Of a stretch of 64,000 nt of DNA, positions 44,047 to 53,516 are shown piece by piece. The position numbers and the translations under genes were made by a program. The stretch is from Saccharospirillum sp040881935 (GTDB taxonomy: Bacteria; Pseudomonadota; Gammaproteobacteria; Pseudomonadales; Natronospirillaceae). The notes beneath the pieces are model-generated. The model was not told the DNA's origin. It did not search any database and was given only the letters and a program-made list of their open reading frames with translations. The stretch spans positions 46,403-110,402 of the forward strand of contig NZ_JBBECH010000041.1 of NCBI RefSeq assembly GCF_040881935.1. The letters run 5' to 3'. How positions within the stretch are numbered: position 1 is the first letter of the stretch; each line of letters begins with the position of its first letter.

Positions 44047-46817
44047 CCCAAGGCAATTTTCTCCCTGGTAATCTGGTGCGCGCCCGTGGCCGCGAATGGG
44101 TGGTGCAAAGCGAGTCCCAGCCAGACTGGCTGCGGCTGCGTCCTCTCGGGGGTGCTGATGACGACATTATTTCTCTGATTCCCGGGCTAGAATTCCAGCC
44201 AGTGGAATCCGCCACTTTTCCCTGGCCTGATGCCGCGCGCCCCGGCAACCACTCCGCCGCATTGTTGTTGCGTGATGCTCTGCGCCTGAAATTACGCGCT
44301 GGTGGCGGGCCTTTCCGTTCCTTTGGCAATATCGCCGTGGAGCCTCGCGCCTATCAGTTGGTGCCGTTGCTGATGGCCCTGCGCCTGACCACCATACGCC
44401 TGCTGATTGCAGATGATGTAGGTATCGGTAAAACCATCGAAGCCGGGTTGATTGTGCGAGAGCTGATGGATCGCGGCGAAATCAGTCATTTGGCTGTACT
44501 GTGCCCCCCCCATCTGGTGGAGCAATGGCAAAGCGAGTTGCAAGAGCGCTTCCATTTACAAGCCGTTGCGCTGACCGCTGCCAGCGCCAGCCGCATCGAA
44601 CGTAACCTGCCTCATGGCGTCAGCTTGTTTGACCATCATCCCGTGGTTGTGGTTAGCCTGGATTACATCAAAAGCGAACGCCACCGCGACTACTTTCTCG
44701 CCATCGCCCCCGAGTGCATCATCGTCGATGAAGCCCACACCTGCGCTACCGGCAGTCAGGGAAAGCAACTGCGCTATCAGTTGCTGCAACGACTGGTAGC
44801 CGACGCCGAACGCCACCTGATCATGCTCACAGCCACCCCACACTCCGGAGACGAAGCTGCATTCTACAACTTGATATCCCTGCTCAATCCGGCCTTTGCC
44901 GATTTGCAGGGGCGCACTTCCGCTAATGATCCATTGCGCCAAGAACTGGCACGGCATTTCGTTCAGCGCCGCCGTAAGGACATAGAAGAATGGCAGGCCA
45001 AAACCGACGCAGACCGTGCTTTCCCCAAGCGCATGAAAACGGAAGTTACCTATCAACTCAGTGGCGACTGGGGTTCATTTTTTGATGCGGTGCAAAGCTA
45101 CTGCCGTGAACTGGCGGAAAACATCGAACAAACCGACAGCGGTGCCTCACGACTGATCTGGTACGCTACTCTGGCGCTGTTACGCTGTGTAGCCTCGTCA
45201 CCCGCTGCAGCGGTTAAGGCGCTCACCACCCGCCTGCAAGGCACCTTGGACAGTGATGATGGGCTGCACGATGAACGGCTGTATGATGGCGAACCGGACG
45301 ACCTATCCGGTAGTGATCTGGAGCCGCCCGGTCAGTTACAAGACACCAGCCATCTGCAAGCACTCATAGCCGAAGCCGGGCGATTGTCCGGTAAAAAAGG
45401 TGACCCGAAACTGGCAGCATTAATTCAGCATTTGCAAGGGCTGGTAAAAGAACGCTACCAGCCCGTGGTATTCTGCCGCTATATCGCCACTGCCCACTAT
45501 GTAGCCGAGCATTTGCGCACGCACTTTGGCACCGACATTACCGTGGAAGCCATTACCGGCGACATGACGCCGGCCGAACGCCGCGAGCGGGTTGAAGCCA
45601 TGGTGGAAACCGATCAACGCATTCTGGTGGCCACCGACTGCCTCTCCGAAGGTATCAATTTGCAACATTTGTTTACCGCTGTAGTGCACTACGACTTGGC
45701 CTGGAACCCCACGCGACACGAACAGCGCGAAGGCAGGGTAGACCGTTTTGGTCAGAAAGCCAAAGAAGTGCGTTGCACTATGCTCTATGGTCAAAATAAC
45801 CCCGTAGACGGCTTTGTCCTTAATGTGATCTTGCGCAAAGGCGAGGCCATTCAAAAGGAGCTGGGCGTATTGGTGCCCATGCCGGAAGACGAGCAACGCA
45901 TAAATCAGGCCTTGGTAAAAGCCGCTTTGATGAAACGCAGCGACCACAAGCACTATACCCCCGACCTGTTTGCCGATGCCGAAGTTATTCTACAGCCTCT
46001 CCAAGCACAATGGCGCGACGCCCTGGATAAAGCCAAATCCAACCGTACTGTGTTTGCCCAACGCCGTATACGCCCCGGCGAAGTGCTGCCCGAATGGCAA
46101 AAACAACAACAAGCCCTGGGCAATGCCGACGATGTGCAACGCTTTGTACACAGCGCGTGCGCCCGCCTGAATGCCCCGTTGGAAAAGGCCCGCAACAACC
46201 ACTTTCGTTTTCTGCCCCAGCACCTACCCAGCGCGCTGCGCCAAAGGCTGGCCGACGATGGTATCGATAAACCCCTGACGCTAGACTTCACAGAATTGCA
46301 CCGCAGCCACCCGCTGGTAACGATATTGGCTGAACATCTGCTGGAAGAAGCCTTGCAAGATTCCGATCAAGCCATCGCTGCCCGATGTGCCGCCACCGTC
46401 ACCAACGATGTCGATGTAGTCACCACCCTTTACCTGTTGCGCCTGCGCCACCAGCTCAGCTATGTGCGCCGCCGCCAGCCGCATCAGTTGATGGCTGAAG
46501 AAACGGTTACCCTAGCCGTAAAAGGGCGCAGTAACCCAGAGTGGCTCAGTGATGACAGCGCAGCTGCTCTTTTGCAATGCCAACCCAGTGCTAACCTGCC
46601 GGCCGAGCAAATGCAGCGACAGATTCAATCCGCACTGGATTTTTTGCAGACCCAGCCAGAACGTTTGCGGGCTTTGGCCCAGCAACGTGCCGACACACTC
46701 CTGGCCGATCATAAACGGGTACGCGAGGCTGCTCGCGATATTGGCCAATACAGCGTCACCCCCTGTTTACCAGTGGATGTTATTGGTGTCTATGTCCTGC
46801 TACCCGATTCCCTGTAA
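44043..46817 (+). CDS. SNF2/RapA-type helicase (DrmD-like, 924 aa)
   Basis: Superfamily 2 Swi2/Snf2 ATPase. Walker A LLIADDVGIGKTIEAGLIVR is at residues 120-139, the DEAH box CIIVDEAHTCATG is at about 225-237, the SAT-type motif is MLTATPHSGDEAAFYNL, and the C-terminal lobe has LVATDCLSEGINLQ and EQREGRVDRFGQKAKEV near residue 560. The architecture matches the helicase of class 1 DISARM (DrmD) and HepA/RapA relatives. Its ATG overlaps the stop of the preceding helicase (ATGA). Two different helicases side by side with a methylase argue for a DNA-scanning defence complex. Confidence 0.87.
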   Translation: MTQGNFLPGNLVRARGREWVVQSESQPDWLRLRPLGGADDDIISLIPGLEFQPVESATFPWPDAARPGNHSAALLLRDALRLKLRAGGGPFRSFGNIAVEPRAYQLVPLLMALRLTTIRLLIADDVGIGKTIEAGLIVRELMDRGEISHLAVLCPPHLVEQWQSELQERFHLQAVALTAASASRIERNLPHGVSLFDHHPVVVVSLDYIKSERHRDYFLAIAPECIIVDEAHTCATGSQGKQLRYQLLQRLVADAERHLIMLTATPHSGDEAAFYNLISLLNPAFADLQGRTSANDPLRQELARHFVQRRRKDIEEWQAKTDADRAFPKRMKTEVTYQLSGDWGSFFDAVQSYCRELAENIEQTDSGASRLIWYATLALLRCVASSPAAAVKALTTRLQGTLDSDDGLHDERLYDGEPDDLSGSDLEPPGQLQDTSHLQALIAEAGRLSGKKGDPKLAALIQHLQGLVKERYQPVVFCRYIATAHYVAEHLRTHFGTDITVEAITGDMTPAERRERVEAMVETDQRILVATDCLSEGINLQHLFTAVVHYDLAWNPTRHEQREGRVDRFGQKAKEVRCTMLYGQNNPVDGFVLNVILRKGEAIQKELGVLVPMPEDEQRINQALVKAALMKRSDHKHYTPDLFADAEVILQPLQAQWRDALDKAKSNRTVFAQRRIRPGEVLPEWQKQQQALGNADDVQRFVHSACARLNAPLEKARNNHFRFLPQHLPSALRQRLADDGIDKPLTLDFTELHRSHPLVTILAEHLLEEALQDSDQAIAARCAATVTNDVDVVTTLYLLRLRHQLSYVRRRQPHQLMAEETVTLAVKGRSNPEWLSDDSAAALLQCQPSANLPAEQMQRQIQSALDFLQTQPERLRALAQQRADTLLADHKRVREAARDIGQYSVTPCLPVDVIGVYVLLPDSL

Positions 46818-46826
46818 GGTGGCCTA

Positions 46827-49800
46827 ATGAAAAGAATCCACAAAACTCACGCCGCACTCAACCTGCCCAGCCTACGCTTGGAAGGAGCCTTGTTCCTACC
46901 CGATCAGTTGGAAAAAGCCGCCCTTGGGCAGGCCACCCTGCAGACCGAAGCGGACTACCACACACCCAAGGGTCTTAAGCTCAAGGATGACTACAGCCGG
47001 GCCTTCCAGATCGCTAACGCACAGTGGCAACACGTCGTCCGTTTATTCGAGCGCACTGACACTGACCCTCAGCACGCAACCACCACCTTTGTGCAAGAGC
47101 TGCTGCGCGACGCCTTCGCATACCATAGCATCCAGCCGGTGGCCGGGCTTACGTTGGGTGAGCGACACTACCCCATCGACTTGCTATCCGGGCAGCTACC
47201 CATCGTGGTGGCCCCCCACCATCTGGGCCTCGATACCCCGGACGAGCGCTTCAGCATTACCGACTCCGGCAGCCGCAAAAAAACCGCCTTCCAGTTGGCG
47301 CAGGAGTTTCTTAACGCCAGTAACGAGCATCTCTGGGCTATAGTTACAAACGGCAAGCAACTGCGCCTGCTACGCGATGCCGCTACCCTCACACGCCCCA
47401 GCTTTTTAGAGATCGACCTTCAAGATCTGCTCAGCGGCCAGCGTTTTGCCGAATTCGCCATGGCCTGGCGACTGCTACATGCCAGCCGCGCTGGGCAGGC
47501 CAGCGAGCCGCCCGAAGCCTGCGTCTGGGAAGCCTGGCGCGAAGCAGGCAAGGAAGAAGGCACCCGTGTACGCGAAGGCATGCGCAAAGGCGTAACCCAA
47601 GCGTTGCTTACTCTAGGCAGCGGTTTTTTGCAGCATCCAGCTAACGATGACCTGCGCCGCGACTTGCAAGACGGCAACCTCAGCAAGGATGACTATTTCC
47701 AGCAACTGCTGCGCCTGATCTACCGACTGATTTTTCTGTTCACGGTCGAAGAGCGCGGCTTGCTTCATCCTGCCGACAACAGTAATACCGCCCAACAAGC
47801 ACGCCGTGCCTACGCCGAAGGCTATGCCATGGCGCGTTTGCGCGATCGCGCGCTCAAGCGCCGCGCCCGCAACCGCTTTGATGATTTGTGGCAGTCTGCG
47901 TGCATCGTTTTCAAGGGTTTGAACAAAGGGGAATCCCGCCTGGCACTCCCCGCACTGGGTGGCCTGTTCGCAAGCAGCCAATGCCCGGCACTGGATGCCG
48001 CCAGCCTTAACAATACCGATTGGCTGTTGGCCATCCAACACCTACGTTGGGACAATGCTAGTGGCAGCCTGGCTCCGGTTGATTATCGCAACATGGGCCC
48101 AGAAGAATTGGGGAGCGTGTACGAAAGCCTGTTGGAATTGGTGCCGGAGGTAGAGCTGCCCGCCCGCCTGTTCGGTTTTGCAGGCTTGACCAGCGATGGC
48201 AGCACGCAGGGCAATGCCCGCAAAACCAGCGGCAGCTACTACACACCAGACTCTCTGGTACAGGAACTGATCAAATCCGCTCTCGATCCAGTGATAGAGC
48301 AACGTCTGGCCGACAACCCAGCAGACCCAACCGGGGCGCTGCTCAACATTAAAGTTATCGACCCAGCGTGCGGTAGTGGCCATTTTCTATTGGCCGCCGC
48401 CCGTCGCTTGGCGGAACAGCTCGCTGCCCTACGTAGCACAGAAGGCGCAGTAAAACCTCAAGACTACCGTCACGCCCTGCGCGAAGTGATCAGCCATTGC
48501 ATTTTTGGTGTGGATAGAAACCCCATGGCACTGGAGCTCTGCCGCACGGCCCTTTGGCTGGAAGGCTTTGAAGAAGGTAGGCCACTGTCCTTCCTCGACC
48601 ACCACCTGCAATGTGGTGATGCACTCCTGGGCCTCACCGACCTGAAAGCACTGGAAAAAGGCATTGCCCCAGCGGCCTTCAAACCACTTTCTGGCGATGA
48701 TAAAGCCATTTGCAAACAACTGGCGCAGCTTAACAAGGCAGCGCTAAAAGATTTAGAAAAGAAAAGGATCGCCAATGCCTTTGGGCAATTGGATGAAATT
48801 GATCCAACCAATAGCGGTTTGACACAACTGCAAGCTCTTGAAGCCCTGCCGGAAGATACCCCCCAGGACATCGCCAAACGCGCTGCTACTTATCAAGCCG
48901 TTCAGCAACAGGTCGCCAACAGCCGCTGGGCCCACGCCGCTGATCTGTTACTGGGCGCCTTTGTGCTGCCCAAAACCGAAACTACCGCTGGGCAAATCCC
49001 CACCAGTCAGACACTGTTTCTGGAACTTTTCAGCGACCAGCACAACGCTCAGCATCAGCTGCAGTTGCAGGCTGCCCGGAATGCTTGCCGGGAGACCCGC
49101 GTACTCCACTGGCCGCTAGCCTTTCCACAGGTGTTTGCCAAGGGTGGCTTTGACTGCGTGCTGGCCAACCCCCCTTGGGAGCGTATAAAACTGCAAGAAG
49201 AAGAGTTTTTCGCTACCCGCAGCCCCATGGTAGCAACCGCTAAAAACAAAGCTGAGCGTAGCCAGCGCATCGACTGGCTAGCTCAAGGTCAACTCGCGAA
49301 GCATATCTACCCCGATCAGGAGCACAGCGAACTGGCCAGCATTGCCGAGCAACGTCTTTACAAGGCCTTTTTAAGCGCCCGCCGCACCGCTGAGGCCGCC
49401 AGTTCCTTTGCCCATGTAAAACGGCCGGAAGGTGGTCGTTACCCTCTTACAGGAGTAGGCGATGTAAATACCTATGCATTGTTTGCTGAGTCCATCAGCC
49501 AAATCACTCATACCCATGGCCGTGCCGGATTTATCGTACCTTCTGGAATTGCAACTGATGATTCGACCAAGCATTTTTTCTCGTCCGTTGTTACGACCAA
49601 TCACTTGGTATCATTTTATGGCTTCGATAATGCTAAGCGGATTTTTCCGGCAGTACACCCAGATACACCTTTCGCTCTCGTCACTCTTGGCCATAATCCA
49701 AGTGAAATTAAGCTTGCGCATTACATCCTTAGTACTGAGGAGTTGAATGATCCTCGTCGAATTTTCACCTTGGAACCAAAAGATTTTCCTCTTATTAACC

Positions 49801-51365
49801 CCAACACCCTTACCTGTCCGGTATTTCGCGCTCGTCATGATGCGGAGTTAGCGCGGCAGATCTATCAACGGGTACCAGTACTAATTCGCGATGCGTGCGG
49901 GAGCCAGCCGGAGCAGAACCCCTGGGGTATTTCGTTTATGCGAATGTTTGATATGTCGAATGACAGCCATTTGTTTTTTGAAGCATGCAATGAGGGTGGA
50001 AACAGACTGCTGCCGCTGTATGAAGCCAAGATGATCCACCAGTTCGACCACCGCTGGGCAACCTACGAAGCTAGAGTCAAAAGCCAAGCAGGTAAGGGTG
50101 ATATGGCCAGCCGTGATGTTACTGCAGCTGAAAAAGCCGATAGGGAGTTCAGCGCTAACCCACGGTACTGGGTGAGTGAGGTCGAAGTACGAAAGAGATT
50201 AGCTGACAAGTGCTGGGGCAGGCAATGGTTGTTGGGTTGGCGGGATATTACCAATGCTACTAACGGGCGTACGGTGATCGCGAGTATCGCCCCTGTGGTG
50301 GGGGTAGGGCACACTATGCCGATTTTGTTTAGCTTGCAGCCCCCCGCTCAGACAGCAGGGTTACTAGCCAATCTAAGCTCCCTTGTGCTGGACTTTATCG
50401 CCCGTGTGAAGGTGGGTGGTACTCATCTGACCTACGGGTACTTAAAGCAATTCCCGGTTTTACCCCCAGAATTCTATACCAAAACAGACCTCGACTTTAT
50501 CATTCCGCGCGTACTGGAACTCACCTACACTGCTTGGGACATGGAAGCATGGGCACAAGATCTAGGTTATGATGGAGGACCCTTCGCCTTTAACTCAGAA
50601 CGGCGTGCCATATTGCGCGCCGAACTCGACGCCTGGTATGCCCGTGCCTACGGCCTCAACCGCGAGCAGTTGCGCTACATTCTTGACCCCGCTGACATCG
50701 AAGGCCCCGACTACCCCTCGGAAACCTTCCGCGTATTGCAGAAAAATGACCTGAAGAATTACGGCGAATACCGGACACAACGGTTGGTACTGGAGGCGTG
50801 GGATAGGCTGCACGAGCAGGAGACTAGTCAAGACGAAAATCCTTATCGCATAGCCGCCTCACAAAGCGATGATAACCTCGGAACAGCTCCAGATGAGTGC
50901 TGGATGCGCCCGAATCAGGATCAACGCGCTGAAATCGGAGTTCAGTTGATCGCTTTGTTGAATGCGGCCAAGGCACCTTTACCTATACGCCAGATGCGGA
51001 TTGCGGTAGCGCTCGCTATGGAGCCTAGGCTGATGTTACCACTACTGGATGAACACAAAGCCGATGAATGGCAGAGGTTAGTTGGCGACGAAGCTAGGCC
51101 CTTGGCGCGCAATATGCTGGCACTTCCTGTCCGCTCCAATCAGGAATGGGGCGCAGCGGTACGACACCTGAGAACAACCGGATACCTGATAGAGAACCAA
51201 AAAGACCACACCTGGGAACCGGGTCAGCGCACTCAAGAGTTCCCAACACCCGTATGGGCAAATGGCCGGGCAAGCTGGGTATTGGAAATCGTACAAAGCT
51301 TGGATACACCATCACTGCTAACCCAATTGCCGGAAGAGACAAGGGAGTGGATCAATGCAGCCTGA
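46827..51365 (+). CDS. Eco57I-like N6-adenine DNA methylase (1512 aa)
   Basis: A large class I methylase. The SAM-binding motif I VIDPACGSGHFLLAAARRL is near residue 510 and the catalytic motif IV CVLANPPWERIKLQEEEF is near residue 780, indicating adenine-N6 methylation. The N-terminal 450 residues may form a regulatory or nuclease-like module (no PD-(D/E)xK motif was convincingly seen), and the C-terminal part carries a TaqI-type specificity region (GTHLTYGYLKQFPVLPPEF near residue 1200). Similar proteins are PglX (BREX) and DrmMI (DISARM 1). It starts 9 bp after the SNF2 gene and overlaps the next gene by 11 bp. It probably marks self DNA. Confidence 0.87.
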   Translation: MKRIHKTHAALNLPSLRLEGALFLPDQLEKAALGQATLQTEADYHTPKGLKLKDDYSRAFQIANAQWQHVVRLFERTDTDPQHATTTFVQELLRDAFAYHSIQPVAGLTLGERHYPIDLLSGQLPIVVAPHHLGLDTPDERFSITDSGSRKKTAFQLAQEFLNASNEHLWAIVTNGKQLRLLRDAATLTRPSFLEIDLQDLLSGQRFAEFAMAWRLLHASRAGQASEPPEACVWEAWREAGKEEGTRVREGMRKGVTQALLTLGSGFLQHPANDDLRRDLQDGNLSKDDYFQQLLRLIYRLIFLFTVEERGLLHPADNSNTAQQARRAYAEGYAMARLRDRALKRRARNRFDDLWQSACIVFKGLNKGESRLALPALGGLFASSQCPALDAASLNNTDWLLAIQHLRWDNASGSLAPVDYRNMGPEELGSVYESLLELVPEVELPARLFGFAGLTSDGSTQGNARKTSGSYYTPDSLVQELIKSALDPVIEQRLADNPADPTGALLNIKVIDPACGSGHFLLAAARRLAEQLAALRSTEGAVKPQDYRHALREVISHCIFGVDRNPMALELCRTALWLEGFEEGRPLSFLDHHLQCGDALLGLTDLKALEKGIAPAAFKPLSGDDKAICKQLAQLNKAALKDLEKKRIANAFGQLDEIDPTNSGLTQLQALEALPEDTPQDIAKRAATYQAVQQQVANSRWAHAADLLLGAFVLPKTETTAGQIPTSQTLFLELFSDQHNAQHQLQLQAARNACRETRVLHWPLAFPQVFAKGGFDCVLANPPWERIKLQEEEFFATRSPMVATAKNKAERSQRIDWLAQGQLAKHIYPDQEHSELASIAEQRLYKAFLSARRTAEAASSFAHVKRPEGGRYPLTGVGDVNTYALFAESISQITHTHGRAGFIVPSGIATDDSTKHFFSSVVTTNHLVSFYGFDNAKRIFPAVHPDTPFALVTLGHNPSEIKLAHYILSTEELNDPRRIFTLEPKDFPLINPNTLTCPVFRARHDAELARQIYQRVPVLIRDACGSQPEQNPWGISFMRMFDMSNDSHLFFEACNEGGNRLLPLYEAKMIHQFDHRWATYEARVKSQAGKGDMASRDVTAAEKADREFSANPRYWVSEVEVRKRLADKCWGRQWLLGWRDITNATNGRTVIASIAPVVGVGHTMPILFSLQPPAQTAGLLANLSSLVLDFIARVKVGGTHLTYGYLKQFPVLPPEFYTKTDLDFIIPRVLELTYTAWDMEAWAQDLGYDGGPFAFNSERRAILRAELDAWYARAYGLNREQLRYILDPADIEGPDYPSETFRVLQKNDLKNYGEYRTQRLVLEAWDRLHEQETSQDENPYRIAASQSDDNLGTAPDECWMRPNQDQRAEIGVQLIALLNAAKAPLPIRQMRIAVALAMEPRLMLPLLDEHKADEWQRLVGDEARPLARNMLALPVRSNQEWGAAVRHLRTTGYLIENQKDHTWEPGQRTQEFPTPVWANGRASWVLEIVQSLDTPSLLTQLPEETREWINAA

Positions 51366-53298
51366 GTTATTTCAACGCACCTTGGATGACACACCCGCTG
51401 GTGATATAAAAGCACCTCGATTGTGGGTGCGTCGCCTGGTGATATGGGAAGCACCTGATAAACAGCCATTGCGAGATATTCCGCTACGCCCGGGTATGAA
51501 CATCGTCTGGACACCAGATGATCAGGGCATTGGCCATGGTGGTGGCAAGACACTTTTCTGCCGCTTGCTGCGTTACTGTCTGGGAGAAAATACATTTGCC
51601 CCGGAAGAGCAACGAGACAGCATAGCCTCAGCGTTTCTGAATGCTTATGTGGGCGCCGAGGTGATACTAGATGGCGTTTGTTGGGCCATTCTTCGCCCAT
51701 TGGGTAGCCGCCGTCGGCATTTCGCAGTTCCTGAAGGACAACTGGAAGAATTGATCAAGGGCGAGATGTCATCAACTGGTATAGAGCCGTTTCTGAACGC
51801 AGTAGAAAACAAAATGATAACCTCTCAGGTTGCCGAACTGGTGCCGGGTCGCAAACAGCAGTACCTCGCTTGGCAAGTAGCCTTGGCTTGGTTGACTCGC
51901 GATCAGGAATGCCGTTTTGACCATGTGTTAGACTGGCGATCTACACAGTCTGATTCAGACTCTCCAGCCAGAGGCCTGAACCAGACCGAAAAACTTGAAG
52001 CACTTCGTGCTTTTTTGAAAGCCATGACCCCACAAGAGCAATCATTACGGCAGGAAATTTCCAAGCAGGACGAAGTAAAAGGAAAACTCGAACGGGAAAC
52101 AGACCACCAACGTTGGGAAATTCAGCGATTACGACAGGCTTTGCTGGAAGCATTTTCTGTGACTGATGATGAACTGACGCAAGGTAGTATGGGTATTGCC
52201 TTATTGCGGGATGCGGCCCACAGTCGGCTGGCCAAGCTATCCGATGTGCCATCGGATCAGGGAGTAACGAATGTTCATGAAGCCAGAGATGCCTATGAAT
52301 CCGCCAAAAATGCAGTAATAGAAATTGAAAAAAAGGCAGAGAGACTCGGTGCTGAAATTGCCATTATTCCCAACCTTATTGCACGCATTGAAGGCGAATA
52401 CCCCAGTCTTCAGCTAGCTCTTTCTGAAACAGAAAGTTTCCCCTGTCCGATCTGTGAAGTTCCAATAGACAGGGTTTTGGCAGATGGATGTGGTTTGTCC
52501 CACAAGCTACCGGATATTGACGCCTGCAAACAACGATTGCAACAAAATCGTGACGACTATGCAAACGAGAAGGAAAGACTAACTGTTAAAAGACGGGAAC
52601 TAAATCAGCTAAAACCAGAACTGGAACTGGCCAAGCAGAAAAAAGATATTGCTGAGGCACGTTATAGAAAGCTTGATGACGCACGCCATTCACAGGAAAA
52701 CTCACTATATGAAGCTAAACGCTTAATTGATGAATCCGAACGCTTAGAACACTTGATGCATCATCAGCAACAAACCTCGGAAAAGCTACAAGGCGTTATT
52801 GAGAACATAGAAAATATGCGACAACAGGTAATCGATTTAATTAATCGACAAGCCAGCGCACTTTCTGAGTTGAACGAAAAATTCGATGCTATTATTAATA
52901 GCCTAATCAAAGATGATTGCAGCGGCTCAATCCGCCTAACAGGAAAAGGCTTAAACCTAACAGTACAAATGGGCGGCAACCGGTCCACCTCAGCGATTGA
53001 TTCACTGAAAGTAGTGGCGTTTGATCTAGCCGCACTCTGCCTTGCCATTGAAGGAAAAACAAATATCCCTGCGTTTCTTATTCATGACAGCCCGCGAGAG
53101 GCCGACTTAGGCCTGCCACTTTACGATAGGTTATTTCAGCTTATTCGTGATCTTGAAGATGTAGGCGGATCACCACTATTTCAGTATATTATTACTACGA
53201 CAACACGGCCTCCAACCGAATTTCAGGTTAAACCTTGGCTGGCTGTACGGCTGTCAGGGTCACCTGCTTCGGAACGATTATTGAGGAATGATTTATGA
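51355..53298 (+). CDS. Rad50/SMC-like ATPase with a CPxC zinc hook (647 aa)
   Basis: Head-coil-head ATPase. The N-terminal P-loop reads GIGHGGGKTLFCRLLRYCLG near residue 60. Long coiled-coil arms span about 220-360 and 385-520 (KQDEVKGKLERETDHQRWEI, ANEKERLTVKRRELNQLK), with a hook at the tip, ESFPCPICEVPIDRVL; the first cysteine is residue 364. The C-terminal head has IDSLKVVAFDLAALCLAIEG and the Walker B-like FLIHDSPREADLGL. The CPxC hook is characteristic of Rad50-type proteins that dimerise through zinc. No SbcD/Mre11-type nuclease gene is adjacent, so the nuclease partner may be another operon product. The DNA of this gene is noticeably more AT-rich than its neighbours. Confidence 0.8.
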   Translation: MQPELFQRTLDDTPAGDIKAPRLWVRRLVIWEAPDKQPLRDIPLRPGMNIVWTPDDQGIGHGGGKTLFCRLLRYCLGENTFAPEEQRDSIASAFLNAYVGAEVILDGVCWAILRPLGSRRRHFAVPEGQLEELIKGEMSSTGIEPFLNAVENKMITSQVAELVPGRKQQYLAWQVALAWLTRDQECRFDHVLDWRSTQSDSDSPARGLNQTEKLEALRAFLKAMTPQEQSLRQEISKQDEVKGKLERETDHQRWEIQRLRQALLEAFSVTDDELTQGSMGIALLRDAAHSRLAKLSDVPSDQGVTNVHEARDAYESAKNAVIEIEKKAERLGAEIAIIPNLIARIEGEYPSLQLALSETESFPCPICEVPIDRVLADGCGLSHKLPDIDACKQRLQQNRDDYANEKERLTVKRRELNQLKPELELAKQKKDIAEARYRKLDDARHSQENSLYEAKRLIDESERLEHLMHHQQQTSEKLQGVIENIENMRQQVIDLINRQASALSELNEKFDAIINSLIKDDCSGSIRLTGKGLNLTVQMGGNRSTSAIDSLKVVAFDLAALCLAIEGKTNIPAFLIHDSPREADLGLPLYDRLFQLIRDLEDVGGSPLFQYIITTTTRPPTEFQVKPWLAVRLSGSPASERLLRNDL

Positions 53299-53516
53299 TG
53301 GAGTCCTGGTATAAAAAAGAAATTTATTTTACGGTGGAATTTATTCTTTTAGGAAATGGAGTTGTTATTTCCTGTAATACCCACAGCCTAGCCAAGAAAG
53401 CATCAATATTAGGTTGCCATCAGAGTGGCAAGCCATACAGTCATCTTTACTGGAAACACCACCAGCAATCAATATGTAATCCTTGGGAAAGGTTGCAAAC
53501 TGGAGTATTTAACTGA
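53295..53516 (+). CDS. Small ORF of unknown function (73 aa)
   Basis: It starts ATGATGG overlapping the stop of the zinc-hook ATPase gene and ends in a TGA that overlaps the next ATG, so it fits perfectly into the chain of coupled genes. The product (MMESWYKKEIYFTVEFILLG, later GCHQSGKPYSHLYWKHH) matches nothing I recognise. A different frame in the second half also looks protein-like (TVIFTGNTTSNQYVILGKG), so the gene could be a frameshifted relic. AT-rich. Confidence 0.4.
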   Translation: MMESWYKKEIYFTVEFILLGNGVVISCNTHSLAKKASILGCHQSGKPYSHLYWKHHQQSICNPWERLQTGVFN

